From NCBI RefSeq assembly GCF_026914265.1, contig NC_069132.1, forward strand, positions 37,875,152 to 37,939,151: a stretch of DNA of 64,000 bases, in the 5' to 3' direction. The number at the start of each line of letters is the position of its first letter. Position 1 is the first letter of the stretch. The DNA comes from Mya arenaria. Taxonomy: Eukaryota > Mollusca > Bivalvia > Myida > Myidae. The notes under the pieces are model-generated. The model was not told where the DNA came from. It made no database searches and saw only the letters and a program-made list of their open reading frames with translations. The position numbers and the translations under genes are program-made. Positions 45,566 to 60,281 of this stretch are shown here, in pieces.

Positions 45566-47370
45566 ATTCAATTAACAGATTTCGCAAAGTAACATGTTAT
45601 CATAGAAACAATCGATGTAGTGATGCTCTTCAAACAGCTGTTAATCTATGATATTATAATTTGCAGTTTTGAATCGTGAAAGCTTTGTAAAAAAATCGTT
45701 ACTTGCATTTTTTTAATATTACATCCAATATCATTGCTATTTGTTTGAAATATATCTCAATACAACCAAAATATAGGAACTGAAGAAAACACTTATCACG
45801 ATATGTTGGTTAATGAGGTGCCTCCAGTGATGATATAGAGGATATTTGTTAGTCTCAGTGTAAGATCGTATTTTGTTTTACGACCGTAAATGGTTATTTT
45901 GTTATATTGTTATGACAACGAGTGTAATAAAATATATTGTACTAAATTCAACATTTTAACGTTCTTATTATGTTTATCAATACAATATTCTAGGATATAG
46001 ATGAAAATAAGAACGAACCAAATGATTTCATTTATCCCTAAGTTTACATTTGAAAGAACATAACAAGAGTTTCCGTATGCCAAAAACGACGTGCACTAGC
46101 CAGGAAAATGGAAAAAAGAGAACTTTTATAGATAGATATATAGATTTATTTCAGTAAGGAATGCACATACATGGACATTTAAACAACATGTATAGTAAAA
46201 AAAACATTATATTATTATACATTCATGGTATATTCAGATATTAAATAATTCTAACCAAATCAGTATTACACTAGAACCATCACAGGAGTGATAAGGGTCC
46301 CGAATCAAAGGTATAAAAGCAAGTTACAAGGTTATTGGCAACTGCTGTAGCATGCATTCTTTCTTAGTATTGCATGACCTCCCTTGACAACTTTATTTGT
46401 ATTGCATGACCTCCCTTGACAACTGTATTTGCATTACATGACCTCCCTTGACAACTGTATTTATATTGCAGGACATCCCCTTGACAACTTTACTTTTATT
46501 GCATGACATCCCTTGACATCTGTTTTTATATTGCATGACCTCCCTTGACAACTGTATTTGTATTTCATGACTTCCCTTGACAACTGCATTTGAATTGCTT
46601 GTCAGTAATGCGTTTTGTTACTGTGGAAAAGTTTAAAAAGTATTGATTTGAAAGCTTTATCAGCTGATATAATATTATGAAAAAAAAGATAAAAAGATTG
46701 TAAGGAAAGGCAAATGATGATAAGTAAGGAAACCAATATGTTATTACGGGGCCTTTATAAAGAATAGATATCGATCAATTACTATTTTTAACAAATAAAT
46801 ATTACGAAAACAACAACAAACTTTACCAAAATTATTCAAGGTCTTTGCTCAAACATATCAAAACAAAAGAAACAAGACAAATTGTTTTTACCAGGCAAGT
46901 AAATGTGGCAAAGGCAAGCATGTTCAAAACATAAGTATGTATGTGTTGTATTAACTTATTTAAGCATCTGAGCAAGCTAAAAAACAACATACATGTATTG
47001 CCAAAGAAATAACAGAAATACAATGGCTGTTTGAAACAGGTTTTACTGAAATCAAAGATCCGAAAACAAATGAGAATAATTCAGTATCATTTAAATGTAA
47101 CTTATTTAGAAAAAAATCGTTCGAGATAATAAAATTTCTCTTAATGACAGTGTTTCGGAAAGACATAGAAAATGATTACGATGGTGTGGTATATATTATG
47201 GTATACATCCTTTTGAACAATTTTAAACTTGTATATAAATTACATTTAGTATACATATAAATTTAAATCATAGCATAAAAATAATTGATCATTTCATAAA
47301 CGTCCGATTTAAAGTAATAATTTGTTATCTTACACTTTCTGCATTTAAATGTCACATTAACTTAAGAATG
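45566..47370. other. Intergenic, nothing recognised apart from a minisatellite
   Basis: AT-rich; no exon or domain recognised. The 32-bp minisatellite at 46360-46600 is listed separately. Confidence 0.35.
46360..46600. repeat. 32-bp minisatellite, about 7 units
   Basis: Unit 'ttgcatgacctcccttgaca' + 'actgtatttgta', repeated with small changes. Some units have GACATCCC instead of GACCTCCC. Confidence 0.9.
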
Positions 47371-47379
47371 GAAAAAAGT

Positions 47380-47690
47380 CACATGTTCTTCTTCTTCTTC
47401 TTCTTCTTCTGTTTATCTCCTATCCTGGTAGTATCTGTCACTTTGTTCTTCTTCTTCTTCTTCTTCTTCTTCTTCTTCTTCTTCTTCTTCTTCTTCTTCT
47501 TCTTCTTCTTCTTCTTCTTCTTCTTCTTCTGTTTTTCTTCAACTTTATCCTCATCATCATCCTCATCCACCACCTCATTATCATTTATATGCAAGACTAT
47601 AATTACCACCCATTACATATTTAACTCTTTAACTAACACGAACTTGACGCGTTTTTCTCATTATCATTATTAATTAAAATTTAAAATTAA
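47380..47690 (+). repeat. Detached partial macrosatellite monomer with (TTC)n
   Basis: Contains two TTC tracts (about 47388-47411 and 47446-47530) separated by 'tgtttatctcctatcctggtagtatctgtcac', then 'caactttatcctcatcatcatcc' through 'gacgcgtttttctcattatc', which is monomer sequence. It lies 1 kb before the main array, and its interrupter matches that of the 50184 monomer. Confidence 0.9.
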
Positions 47691-47859
47691 GTTATCATAT
47701 CAACTGTCCAAACAGCATACTAGTAGTTCCACATAAAGAAACGTTGGTGACATCAATGTAAACCTGTCTTCTCAATCAATGTTTTGGAAATTCCCTTTAC
47801 ATCGTGTTTCCCTTCAAAAGGCATCCATTTTCTCCCTAAAAGAAACAAAACCTGTCACA

Positions 47860-48435
47860 GTATGTGACGAATGCCCCCGATTGTGACATTGACCTATAAA
47901 CAAGGTCAGTACATGAAAAGTTTATCTCGCCTTTATATGTCAAATACATATGGCAAGTTATTTTAAATTGCCTCTAAACATAAAAAATACCACCCATAGT
48001 TGACAACTGACACTCTTATGTCCTAATATATGCAGCATTCCATTGTGAATAAACACCCAGATGTGACCTTGACCTTTGAGATAGGGACACGTCGTCTTAG
48101 TATGTGGAACACATGTGGCAAGTTATTTTAAAATCTGTCCATACAAGGGAAAGTTACAGCCCGGACACGACAACCTATACTCTATGTCCTATATGCAGCA
48201 CTCCATTGTGAATAAAGACTAAGTGTGACCATGACCTTTGAGGTAGGGGCACGGGTCTTGCACGCGACACGTCGTCTTGGTATGTGGAACACATGTGGCA
48301 AGTTATTTTAAAATCTATACATGCAAGGGAAAGTTACAGCCCGGACACGAGTTATTGAGCTGGACACACGGACGGACGAAAGGACGGACGGACAGACGGA
48401 CGGACGGACGGTGCGATTTTAACATGCACGGGGCA
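47860..48435. repeat. Tandem dispersed repeat, ~190-200 bp unit
   Basis: Two to three units with 'gtgacc(t/a)tgacctttgag', 'acacgtcgtctt', 'tatgtggaacacatgtggca' and 'agttacagcccggacacga', ending in a GGACGGACGGACGG run at 48368-48412. This repeat type is common in bivalve genomes; the 3' GGACGG run is shared with 1087-1110. Confidence 0.8.
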
Positions 48436-48654
48436 TACAAAGATGAAAGCATGTATAAGATATAAAATACATTTTATTATTAACCCTTGAACAATATATA
48501 TGGTATATATGAAAAGTAACAGTATCTATTCTTATCTCATCTAGTCCCGCTATGAGCCATCGTCTCATTGTTCTTTAAAAAATATTGTTTGATTAGTCGA
48601 TTGAAACATATTTTCGGGCATTTTAACAACTTCCAAAAAGCGAGCAAAATGAAA

Positions 48655-51600
48655 TTCAACTTTATTCTCATCATCATCCTCATCCGCCACCTCATAATTA
48701 TCATTTAATTCCAAGACTATAATAACCACCCATTACATATTTAACTCTTGAACTAACACGAACTTGACGCGTTTTTCTCATTATCATTATTTATCTTTTA
48801 CCAATATACATATGGGTTCTAGCACTAGTTTTACCAAAAATCCTCTCCCGCTATGAGCCATTACCTCAGTGGTGGGTTGTCATCAAAGGCCAGCTCCAAT
48901 GCAACGGCATCTCTTTGGGTGGAACGTTGGACCCCCTTCCGGTACGGTGGACGCTGAAACAATTGAACAGAAGCATAATTTCATGTTCTTATCTAGAGTT
49001 TATATGTTTAGTAAATCAAGCACTTATATGCTACAAACGAATATTTAACATATGAATAAGAGTGCTTATAAACTAGTATTGTCCAAAATTTTATATCTAT
49101 TGAAATACATGAAACCAAAATAAACATTTTCTACTACCCAGGTTTGGTTAAAGAGATCTTGGGAACAATGCTGGTGCCTTTTAGCATTTTCACTATAAGA
49201 TTTCAAAAACCAACAGAAAGTGCCTATTCATTTCAGTGTATTTCTTTATAAAAGAAAATATGACTTATTAAGTAAAACAAATGTTCGGACTTTCAACAAA
49301 CTCTATAAAACCAACAAAAGGAAACATATCTTTGTTGATGTTTTTGTCCTCAAAGCAGACGAATCAAAATCGCCTCCAAATGGAGCTCCCTTCCATGCAT
49401 CCAACCTGAGTAAATTAGAATAATCAGCGTTAAGTGGGCAGAACTTGGAAAAGATTAACGAATCGATTCATCAGCTTTTGTGCAATGTGAATATATTACA
49501 TGGTCATGTAAGAAAACTTCTTCTTCTTCTTCTTCATCTTCTTCTTCTTCTTCTTCTTCTTCTTCTTCTTCTTCTTCTTCTTCTTCTTCTTCTTCTTCTT
49601 CTTCTTCTTCTGTTTTTTCTTCAACTTTATCCTCATCATCATCCTCATCCGCCACCCCATCATTATCATTTAAATGCAAGACTATAATTACCACCCATTA
49701 CATATTTAACTCTTGAACTAACACGAACTTGACGCGTTTTTCTCATTATCATTATTTATGTTTAACCCATATACATATGGCTTGTAGCACTAGTCTTACC
49801 AAAAACCTTTCCCGCTTCGAGCCATTACCTCAGTGGTGGGTTGTCATCAAAAGCCAGCTCCAATGCAACGGCATCTCTTTGGGTTGAACGTTGGACCCCC
49901 TTCCGGAACGGTGGACGCTGAAACAATTGAACAGAAGCATAATTTCATGTTCTTATCTAGAGTTTATATGTTTAGTAAATCAAGCACTTATATGCTACAA
50001 ACGAATATTTAACATATGAATAAGAGTGCTTATAAACTAGTATTGTCCAAAATTTTATATCTATTGAAATACATGAAACCAAAATAAACATTTTCTACTA
50101 CCCAGGTTTGGTTAAAGAGATCTTGGGAACAATGCTGGTGCCTTTTAGCATTTTCACTGTAAGATTTCAAAAACCAACAGAAAGTGCCTATTCATTTCAG
50201 TGTATTTCTTTATAAAAGAAAATATGACTTATTAAGTAAAACAAATGTTCGGACTTTCAACAAACTCTATAAAACCAACAAAAGGAAACATATCTTTGTT
50301 GATGTTTTTGTCCTCAAAGCAGACGAATCAAAATCGCCTCCAAATGGAGCTCCCTTCCATGCATCCAACCTGAGTAAATTAGAATAATCAGCGTTAAGTG
50401 GGCAGAACTTGGAAAAGATTAACGAATCGATTCATCAGCTTCTGTGCAATGTGAATATATTACATGGTCATGTAAGCAATCTTCTTCTTCTTCTTCTTCT
50501 TCTTCTTCTTCTTCTTCTTCTTCTTCTTCTTCTTCTTCTTCTTCTGTTTATCTTCTATCCTGATATTATCTGTCACCTTCTTCTTCTTCTTCTTCTTCTT
50601 CTTCTTCTTCTTCTTCTTCTTCTTCTGTTTATCTCCTATCCTGGTAGTATCTGTCACTTTCTTCTTCTTCTTCTTCTTCTTCTTCTTCTTCTTCTTCTTC
50701 TTCTTCTTCTTCTTCTTCTGTTTTTCTTCAACTTTATCCTCATCATCATCCTCATCCGCCACCTCATTATCATTTATATGCAAGACTATAATTACCACCC
50801 ATTACATATTTAACTCTTTAACTAACACGAACTTGACGCGTTTTTCTCATTATCATTATTTATCTTTTACCCATATACATATGGCTTCTAGCACTAATCT
50901 TACCAAAAACCTTTCCCGCTATGAGCCATTACCTCAGTGGTGGGTTGTCATCAAAAGCCAGCTCCAATGCAACGGCATCTCTTTGGGTGGAACGTTGGAC
51001 CCCCTTCCGGTACAGTGGACGCTGAAACAATTGAACAGAAGCATAATTTCATGTTCTTATCTAGAGTTTATATGTTTAGTAAATTAAGCACTTATATGCT
51101 ACAAACGAATTTTAAACATATGAATAAGAGTGCTTATAAACTAGTATTGTCCAAAATTTTATATCTATTGAAATACATGAAACCAAAATAAACATTTTCT
51201 ACTACCCAGGTTTGGTTATAGAGATCTTGGGAACAATGCTGGTGCCTTTTAGCATTTTCACTGTAAGATTTCAAAAACCAACAGAAAGTGCCTATTCATT
51301 TCAGTGTATTTCTTTATAAAAGAAAATATGACTTATTAAGTAAAACAAATGTTCGGACTTTCAACAAACTCAATAAAACCAACAAAAGGAAACATATATT
51401 TGTTGATGTTTTTGTCCTCAAAGCAGACGAATCAAAATCGCCTCCAATGGAGCTCCCTTCCATGCATCCAACCTGAGTAAATTAGAATAATCCGCGTTAA
51501 GTGGGCAGAACTTGGAAAAGATTAACGAATCGATTCATCAGCTTTTGTGCAATGTGAATATATTACATGGTCATGTAAGTAATCTTCTTCTTCTTCTTCT

Positions 51601-52570
51601 TCTTCTTCTTCTTCTTCTTCTTCTTCTTCTTCTTCTTCTTCTTCTTCTTCTTCTTCTGTTTTTCTTCAACTTTATCCTTATCATCATCCTCATCCGCCAC
51701 CTCATCATTATCATTTAAATGCAAGACTATAATTACCACCCATTACATATTTAACTCTTGAACTAACACGAACTTGACGTGTTTTTCTCATTATCATTAT
51801 TTATGTTTTACCCATATACATATGGCTTCTAGCACTAATCTTACCAAAAACCTTTCCCGCTATGAGCCATTACCTCAGTGGTGGGTTGTCATCAAAAGCC
51901 AGCTCCAATGCAACGGCATCTCTTTGGGTGGAACGTTGGACCCCCTTCCGGTACGGTGGACGCTGAAACAATTGAACAGAAGCATAATTTCATGTTCTTA
52001 TCTAGAGTTTATATGTTTAGTAAATCAAGCACTTATATGCTACAAACGAATATTTAACATATGAATAAGAGTGCTTATAAACTAGCATTGTCCAAAATTT
52101 TATATCTATTGAAATACATGAAACCAAAATAAACATTTTCTACAACCCAGGTTTGGTTATAGAGATCTTGGGAACAATGCTGGTGCCTTTTAGCATTTTC
52201 ACTGTAAGATTTCAAAAACCAACAGAAAGTGCCTATTCATTTCAGTGTATTTCTTTATAAAAGAAAATATGACTTATTAAGTAAAACAAATGTTCGGACT
52301 TTCAACAAACTCTATAAAACCAACAAAAGGAAACATATCTTTGTTGATGTTTTTGTCCTCAAAGCAGACGAATCAAAATCGCCTCCAAATGGAGCTCCCT
52401 TCCATGCATCCAACCTGAGTAAATTAGAATAATCAGCGTTAAGTGGGCAGCACTTGGAAAAGATTAACGAATCGATTCATCAGCTTTTGTGCAATGTGAA
52501 TATATTACATGGTCATGTAAGCAATCTTCTTCTTCTTCTTCTTCTTCTTCTTCTTCTTCTTCTTCTTCTT

Positions 52571-52601
<31 letters not shown>

Positions 52602-53590
52602 TCTTCTATCCTGGTATTATATGTCACTTTCTTCTTCTTCTTCTTCTTCTTCTTCTTCTTCTTCTTCTTCTTCTTCTTCTTCTTCTTCTTCTTCTTCTTC
52701 TGTTTTTCTTCAACTTTATCCTCATCATCATCCTCATCCGCCACCTCATCATTATCATTTAAATGCAAGACTATAATTACCACCCATTACATATTTAACT
52801 CTTGAACTAACACGAACTTGACGCGTTTTTCTCATTATCATTATTTATGTTTTACCCATATACATATGGCTTCTAGCACTAATCTTACCAAAAACCTTTC
52901 CCGCTATGAGCCATTACCTCAGTGGTGGGTTGTCATCAAAAGCCAGCTCCAATGCAACGGCATCTCTTTGGGTGGAACGTTGGACCCCCTTCCGGTACGG
53001 TGGACGCTGAAACAATTGAACAGAAGCATAATTTCATGTTCTTATCTAGAGTTTATATGTTTAGTAAATCAAGCACTTATATGCTACAAACGAATATTTA
53101 ACATATGAATAAGAGTGCTTATAAACTAGTATTGTCCAAAATTTTATATCTATTGAAATACATGAAACCAAAATAAACATTTTCTACTACCCAGGTTTGG
53201 TTAAAGAGATCTTGGGAACAATGCTGGTGCCTTTTAGCATTTTCACTATAAGATTTCAAAAACCAACAGAAAGTGCCTATTCATTTCAGTGTATTTCTTT
53301 ATAAAAGAAAATATGACTTATTAAGTAAAACAAATGTTCGGACTTTCAACAAACTCTATAAAACCAACAAAAGGAAACATATCTTTGTTGATGTTTTTGT
53401 CCTCAAAGCAGACGAATCAAAATCGCCTCCAAATGGAGCTCCCTTCCATGCATCCAACCTGAGTAAATTAGAATAATCAGCGTTAAGTGGGCAGAACTTG
53501 GAAAAGATTAACGAATCGATTCATCAGCTTTTGTGCAATGTGAATATATTACATGGTCATGTAAGAAAACTTCTTCTTCTTCTTCTTCAT

Positions 53591-53621
<31 letters not shown>

Positions 53622-56600
53622 TTCTTCTTCTTCTTCTTCTTCTTCTTCTTCTTCTGTTTTTTCTTCAACTTTATCCTCATCATCATCCTCATCCGCCACC
53701 CCATCATTATCATTTAAATGCAAGACTATAATTACCACCCATTACATATTTAACTCTTGAACTAACACGAACTTGACGCGTTTTTCTCATTATCATTATT
53801 TATGTTTAACCCATATACATATGGCTTGTAGCACTAGTCTTACCAAAAACCTTTCCCGCTTCGAGCCATTACCTCAGTGGTGGGTTGTCATCAAAAGCCA
53901 GCTCCAATGCAACGGCATCTCTTTGGGTTGAACGTTGGACCCCCTTCCGGTACGGTGGACGCTGAAACAATTGAACAGAAGCATAATTTCATGTTCTTAT
54001 CTAGAGTTTATATGTTTAGTAAATCAAGCACTTATATGCTACAAACGAATATTTAACATATGAATAAGAGTGCTTATAAACTAGTATTGTCCAAAATTTT
54101 ATATCTATTGAAATACATGAAACCAAAATAAACATTTTCTACTACCCAGGTTTGGTTAAAGAGATCTTGGGAACAATGCTGGTGCCTTTTAGCATTTTCA
54201 CTATAAGATTTCAAAAACCAACAGAAAGTGCCTATTCATTTCAGTGTATTTCTTTATAAAAGAAAATATGACTTATTAAGTAAAACAAATGTTCGGACTT
54301 TCAACAAACTCTATAAAACCAACAAAAGGAAACATATCTTTGTTGATGTTTTTGTCCTCAAAGCAGACGAATCAAAATCGCCTCCAAATGGAGCTCCCTT
54401 CCATGCATCCAACCTGAGTAAATTAGAATAATCAGCGTTAAGTGGGCAGAACTTGGAAAAGATTAACGAATCGATTCATCAGCTTTTGTGCAATGTGAAT
54501 ATATTACATGGTCATGTAAGCAATCTTCTTCTTCTTCTTCTTCTTCTTCTTCTTCTTCTTCTTCTTCTTCTTCTTCTTCTTCTTCTTCTTCTTCTTCTTC
54601 TGTTTTTCTTCAACTTTATCCTCATCATCATCCTCATCCGCCACCTCATCATTATCATTTAAATGCAAGACTATAATTACCACCCATTACATATTTAACT
54701 CTTGAACTAACACGAACTTGACGCGTTTTTCTCATTATCATTATTTATGTTTTACCCATATACATATGGCTTCTAGCACTAATCTTACCAAAAACCTTTC
54801 CCGCTATGAGCCATTACCTCAGTGGTGGGTTGTCATCAAAAGCCAGCTCCAATGCAACGGCATCTCTTTGGGTGGAACGTTGGACCCCCTTCCGGTACGG
54901 TGGACGCTGAAACAATTGAACAGAAGCATAATTTCATGTTCTTATCTAGAGTTTATATGTTTAGTAAATCAAGCACTTATATGCTACAAACGAATATTTA
55001 ACATATGAATAAGAGTGCTTATAAACTAGTATTGTCCAAAATTTTATATCTATTGAAATACATGAAACCAAAATAAACATTTTCTACTACCCAGGTTTGG
55101 TTAAAGAGATCTTGGGAACAATGCTGGTGCCTTTTAGCATTTTCACTGTAAGATTTCAAAAACCAACAGAAAGTGCCTATTCATTTCAGTGTATTTCTTT
55201 ATAAAAGAAAATATGACTTATTAAGTAAAACAAATGTTCGGACTTTCAACAAACTCTATAAAACCAACAAAAGGAAACATATCTTTGTTGATGTTTTTGT
55301 CCTCAAAGCAGACGAATCAAAATCGCCTCCAAATGGAGCTCCCTTCCATGCATCCAACCTGAGTAAATTAGAATAATCAGCGTTAAGTGGGCAGAACTTG
55401 GAAAAGATTAACGAATCGATTCATCAGCTTTTGTGCAATGTGAATATATTACATGGTCATGTAAGCAATCTTCTTCTTCTTCTTCTTTTTCTTCTTCTTC
55501 TTCTTCTTCTTCTTCTTCTTCTTCTTCTTCTTCTTCTTCTTCTTCTTCTTCTTCTTCTTCTTCTGTTTTTCTTCAACTCTATCCTCATCATCATCCTCAT
55601 CCGCCACCTCATCATTATCATTTAAATGCAAGACTATAATTACCACCCATTACATATTTAACTCTTGAACTAACACGAACTTGACGCGTTTTTCTCATTA
55701 TCATTATTTATGTTTTACCCATATACATATGGCTTCTAGCACTAATCTTACCAAAAACCTTTCCCGCTATGAGCCATTACCTCAGTGGTGGGTTGTCATC
55801 AAAAGCCAGCTCCAATGCAACGGCATCTCTTTGGGTGGAACGTTGGACCCCCTTCCGGTACGGTGGACGCTGAAACAATTGAACAGAAGCATAATTTCAT
55901 GTTCTTATCTAGAGTTTATATGTTTAGTAAATCAAGCACTTATATGCTACAAACGAATATTTAACATATGAATAAGAGTGCTTATAAACTAGTATTGTCC
56001 AAAATTTTATATCTATTGAAATACATGAAACCAAAATAAACATTTTCTACTACCCAGGTTTGGTTAAAGAGATCTTGGGAACAATGCTGGTGCCTTTTAG
56101 CATTTTCACTGTAAGATTTCAAAAACCAACAGAAAGTGCCTATTCATTTCAGTGTATTTCTTTATAAAAGAAAATATGACTTATTAAGTAAAACAAATGT
56201 TCGGACTTTCAACAAACTCTATAAAACCAACAAAAGGAAACATATCTTTGTTGATGTTTTTGTCCTCAAAGCAGACGAATCAAAATCGCCTCCAAATGGA
56301 GCTCCCTTCCATGCATCCAACCTGAGTAAATTAGAATAATCAGCGTTAAGTGGGCAGAACTTGGCAAAGATTAACGAATCGATTCATCAGCTTTTGTGCA
56401 ATGTGAATATATTACATGGTCATGTAAGCAATCTTCTTCTTCTTCTTCTTCTTCTTCTTCTTCTTCTTCTTCTTCTTCTTCTTCTTCTTCTTCTTCTTCT
56501 TCTTCTGTTTTTCTTCAACTTTATCCTCATCATCATCCTCATCCGCCACCTCATCATTATCATTTAAATGCAAGACTATAATTACCACCCATTACATATT

Positions 56601-59600
56601 TAACTCTTGAACTAACACGAACTTGACGCGTTTTTCTCATTATCATTATTTATGTTTTACCCATATACATATGGCTTCTAGCACTAATCTTACCAAAAAC
56701 CTTTCCCGCTATGAGCCATTACCTCAGTGGTGGGTTGTCATCAAAAGCCAGCTCCAATGCAACGGCATCTCTTTGGGTGGAACGTTGGACCCCCTTCCGG
56801 TACGGTGGACGCTGAAACAATTGAACAGAAGCATAATTTCATGTTCTTATCTAGAGTTTATATGTTTAGTAAATCAAGCACTTATATGCTACAAACGAAT
56901 ATTTAACATATGAATAAGAGTGCTTATAAACTAGTATTGTCCAAAATTTTATATCTATTGAAATACATGAAACCAAAATAAACATTTTCTACTACCCAGG
57001 TTTGGTTAAAGAGATCTTGGGAACAATGCTGGTGCCTTTTAGCATTTTCACTGTAAGATTTCAAAAACCAACAGAAAGTGCCTATTCATTTCAGTGTATT
57101 TCTTTATAAAAGAAAATATGACTTATTAAGTAAAACAAATGTTCGGACTTTCAACAAACTCTATAAAACCAACAAAAGGAAACATATCTTTGTTGATGTT
57201 TTTGTCCTCAAAGCAGACGAATCAAAATCACCTCCAAATGGAGCTCCCTTCCATGCATCCAACCTGAGTAAATTAGAATAATCAGCGTTAAGTGGGCAGA
57301 ACTTGGAAAAGATTAACGAATCGATTCATCAGCTTTTGTGCAATGTGAATATATTACATGGTCATGTAAGCAATCTTCTTCTTCTTCTTCTTCTTGTTCT
57401 TCTTCTTGTTCTTCTTCTTCTTCTTCTTCTTCTTCTTCTTCTTCTTCTTCTTCTTCTTCTTCTTCTTCTTCTTCTTCTTCTTCTTCTGTTTTTCTTCAAC
57501 TTTATCCTCATCATCATCCTCATCCGCCACCTCATCATTATCATCTAAATGCAAGACTATAATTACCACCCATTACATATTTAACTCTTGAACTAACACG
57601 AACTTAACGCGTTTTTCTCATTATCATTATTTATGTTTTACCCATATACATATGGCTTCTAGCACTAATCTTACCAAAAACCTTTCCCGCTATGAGCCAT
57701 TACCTCAGTGGTGGGTTGTCATCAAAAGCCAGCTCCAATGCAACGGCATCTCTTTGGGTGGAACGTTGGACCCCCTTCCGGTACGGTGGACGCTGAAACA
57801 ATTGAACAGAAGCATAATTTCATGTTCTTATCTAGAGTTTATATGTTTAGTAAATCAAGCACTTATATGCTACAAACGAATATTTAACATATGAATAAGA
57901 GTGCTTATAAACTAGTATTGTCCAAAATTTTATATCTATTGAAATACATGAAACCAAAATAAACATTTTCTACTACCCAGGTTTGGTTAAAGAGATCTTG
58001 GGAACAATGCTGGTGCCTTTTAGCATTTTCACTGTAAGATTTCAAAAACCAACAGAAAGTGCCTATTCATTTCAGTGTATTTCTTTATAAAAGAAAATAT
58101 GACTTATTAAGTAAAACAAATGTTCGGACTTTCAACAAACTCTATAAAACCAACAAAAGGAAACATATCTTTGTTGATGTTTTTGTCCTCAAAGCAGACG
58201 AATCAAAATCGCCTCCAAATGGAGCTCCCTTCCATGCATCCAACCTGAGTAAATTAGAATAATCAGCGTTAAGTGGGCAGAACTTGGAAAAGATTAACGA
58301 ATCGATTCATCAGCTTTTGTGCAATGTGAATATATTACATGGTCATGTAAGCAATCTTCTTCTTCTTCTTCTTTTTCTTCTTCTTCTTCTTCTTCTTCTT
58401 CTTCTTCTTCTTCTTCTGTTTTTCTTCAACTTTATCCTCATCATCATCCTCATCCGCCACCTCATCATTATCATTTAAATGCAAGACTATAATTACCACC
58501 CATTACATATTTAACTCTTGAACTAACACGAACTTGACGCGTTTTTCTCATTATCATTATTTATGTTTTACCCATATACATATGGCTTCTAGCACTAATC
58601 TTACCAAAAACCTTTCCCGCTATGAGCCATTACCTCAGTGGTGGGTTGTCATCAAAAGCCAGCTCCAATGCAACGGCATCTCTTTGGGTGGAACGTTGGA
58701 CCCCCTTCCGGTACGGTGGACGCTGAAACAATTGAACAGAAGCATAATTTCATGTTCTTATCTAGAGTTTATATGTTTAGTAAATCAAGCACTTATATGC
58801 TACAAACGAATATTTAACATATGAATAAGAGTGCTTATAAACTAGTATTGTCCAAAATTTTATATCTATTGAAATACATGAAACCAAAATAAACATTTTC
58901 TACTACGCAGGTTTGGTTATAGAGATCTTGGGAACAATGCTGGTGCCTTTTAGCATTTTCACTGTAAGATTTCAAAAACCAACAGAAAGTGCCTATTCAT
59001 TTCAGTGTATTTCTTTATAAAAGAAAATATGACTTATTAAGTAAAACAAATGTTCGGACTTTCAACAAACTCTATAAAACCAACAAAAGGAAACATATCT
59101 TTGTTGATGTTTTTGTCCTCAAAGCAGACGAATCAAAATCGCCTCCAAATGGAGCTCCCTTCCATGCATCCAACCTGAGTAAATTAGAATAATCAGCGTT
59201 AAGTGGGCAGAACTTGGAAAAGATTAACGAATCGATTCATCAGCTTTTGTGCAATGTGAATATATTACATGGTCATGTAAGCAATCTTCTTCTTCTTCTT
59301 CTTCTTCTTCTTCTTCTTCTTCTTCTTCTTCTTCTTCTTCTTCTGTTTTTCTTCAACTTTATCCTCATCATCATCCTCATCCGCCACCTCATCATTATCA
59401 TTTAAATGCAAGACTATAATTACCACCCATTACATATTTAACTCTTGAACTAACACGAACTTGACGCGTTTTTCTCATTATCATTATTTATGTTTAACCC
59501 ATATACATATGGCTTCTAGCACTAATCTTACCAAAAACCTTTCCCGCTATGAGCCATTACCTCAGTGGTGGGTTGTCATCAAAAGCCAGCTCCAATGCAA

Positions 59601-60250
59601 CGGCATCTCTTTGGGTGGAACGTTGGACCCCTTCCGGTACGGTGGACGCTGAAACAATTGAACAGAAGCATAATTTCATGTTCTTATCTAGAGTTTATAT
59701 GTTTAGTAAATCAAGCACTTATATGCTACAAACGAATATTTAACATATGAATAAGAGTGCTTATAAACTAGTATTGTCCAAAATTTTATATCTATTGAAA
59801 TACATGAAACCAAAATAAACATTTTCTACTACCCAGGTTTGGTTAAAGAGATCTTGGGAACAATGCTGGTGCCTTTTAGCATTTTCACTGTAAGATTTCA
59901 AAAACCAACAGAAAGTGCCTATTCATTTCAGTGTATTTCTTTATAAAAGAAAATATGACTTATTAAGTAAAACAAATGTTCGGACTTTCAACAAACTCTA
60001 TAAAACCAACAAAAGGAAACATATCTTTGTTGATGTTTTTGTCCTCAAAGCAGACGAATCAAAATCGCCTCCAAATGGAGCTCCCTTCCATGCATCCAAC
60101 CTGAGTAAATTAGAATAATCAGCGTTAAGTGGGCAGAACTTGGAAAAGATTAACGAATCGATTCATCAGCTTTTGTGCAATGTGAATATATTACATGGTC
60201 ATGTAAGCAATCTTCTTCTTCTTCTTCTTCTTCTTCTTCTTCTTCTTCTT

Positions 60251-60281
<31 letters not shown>

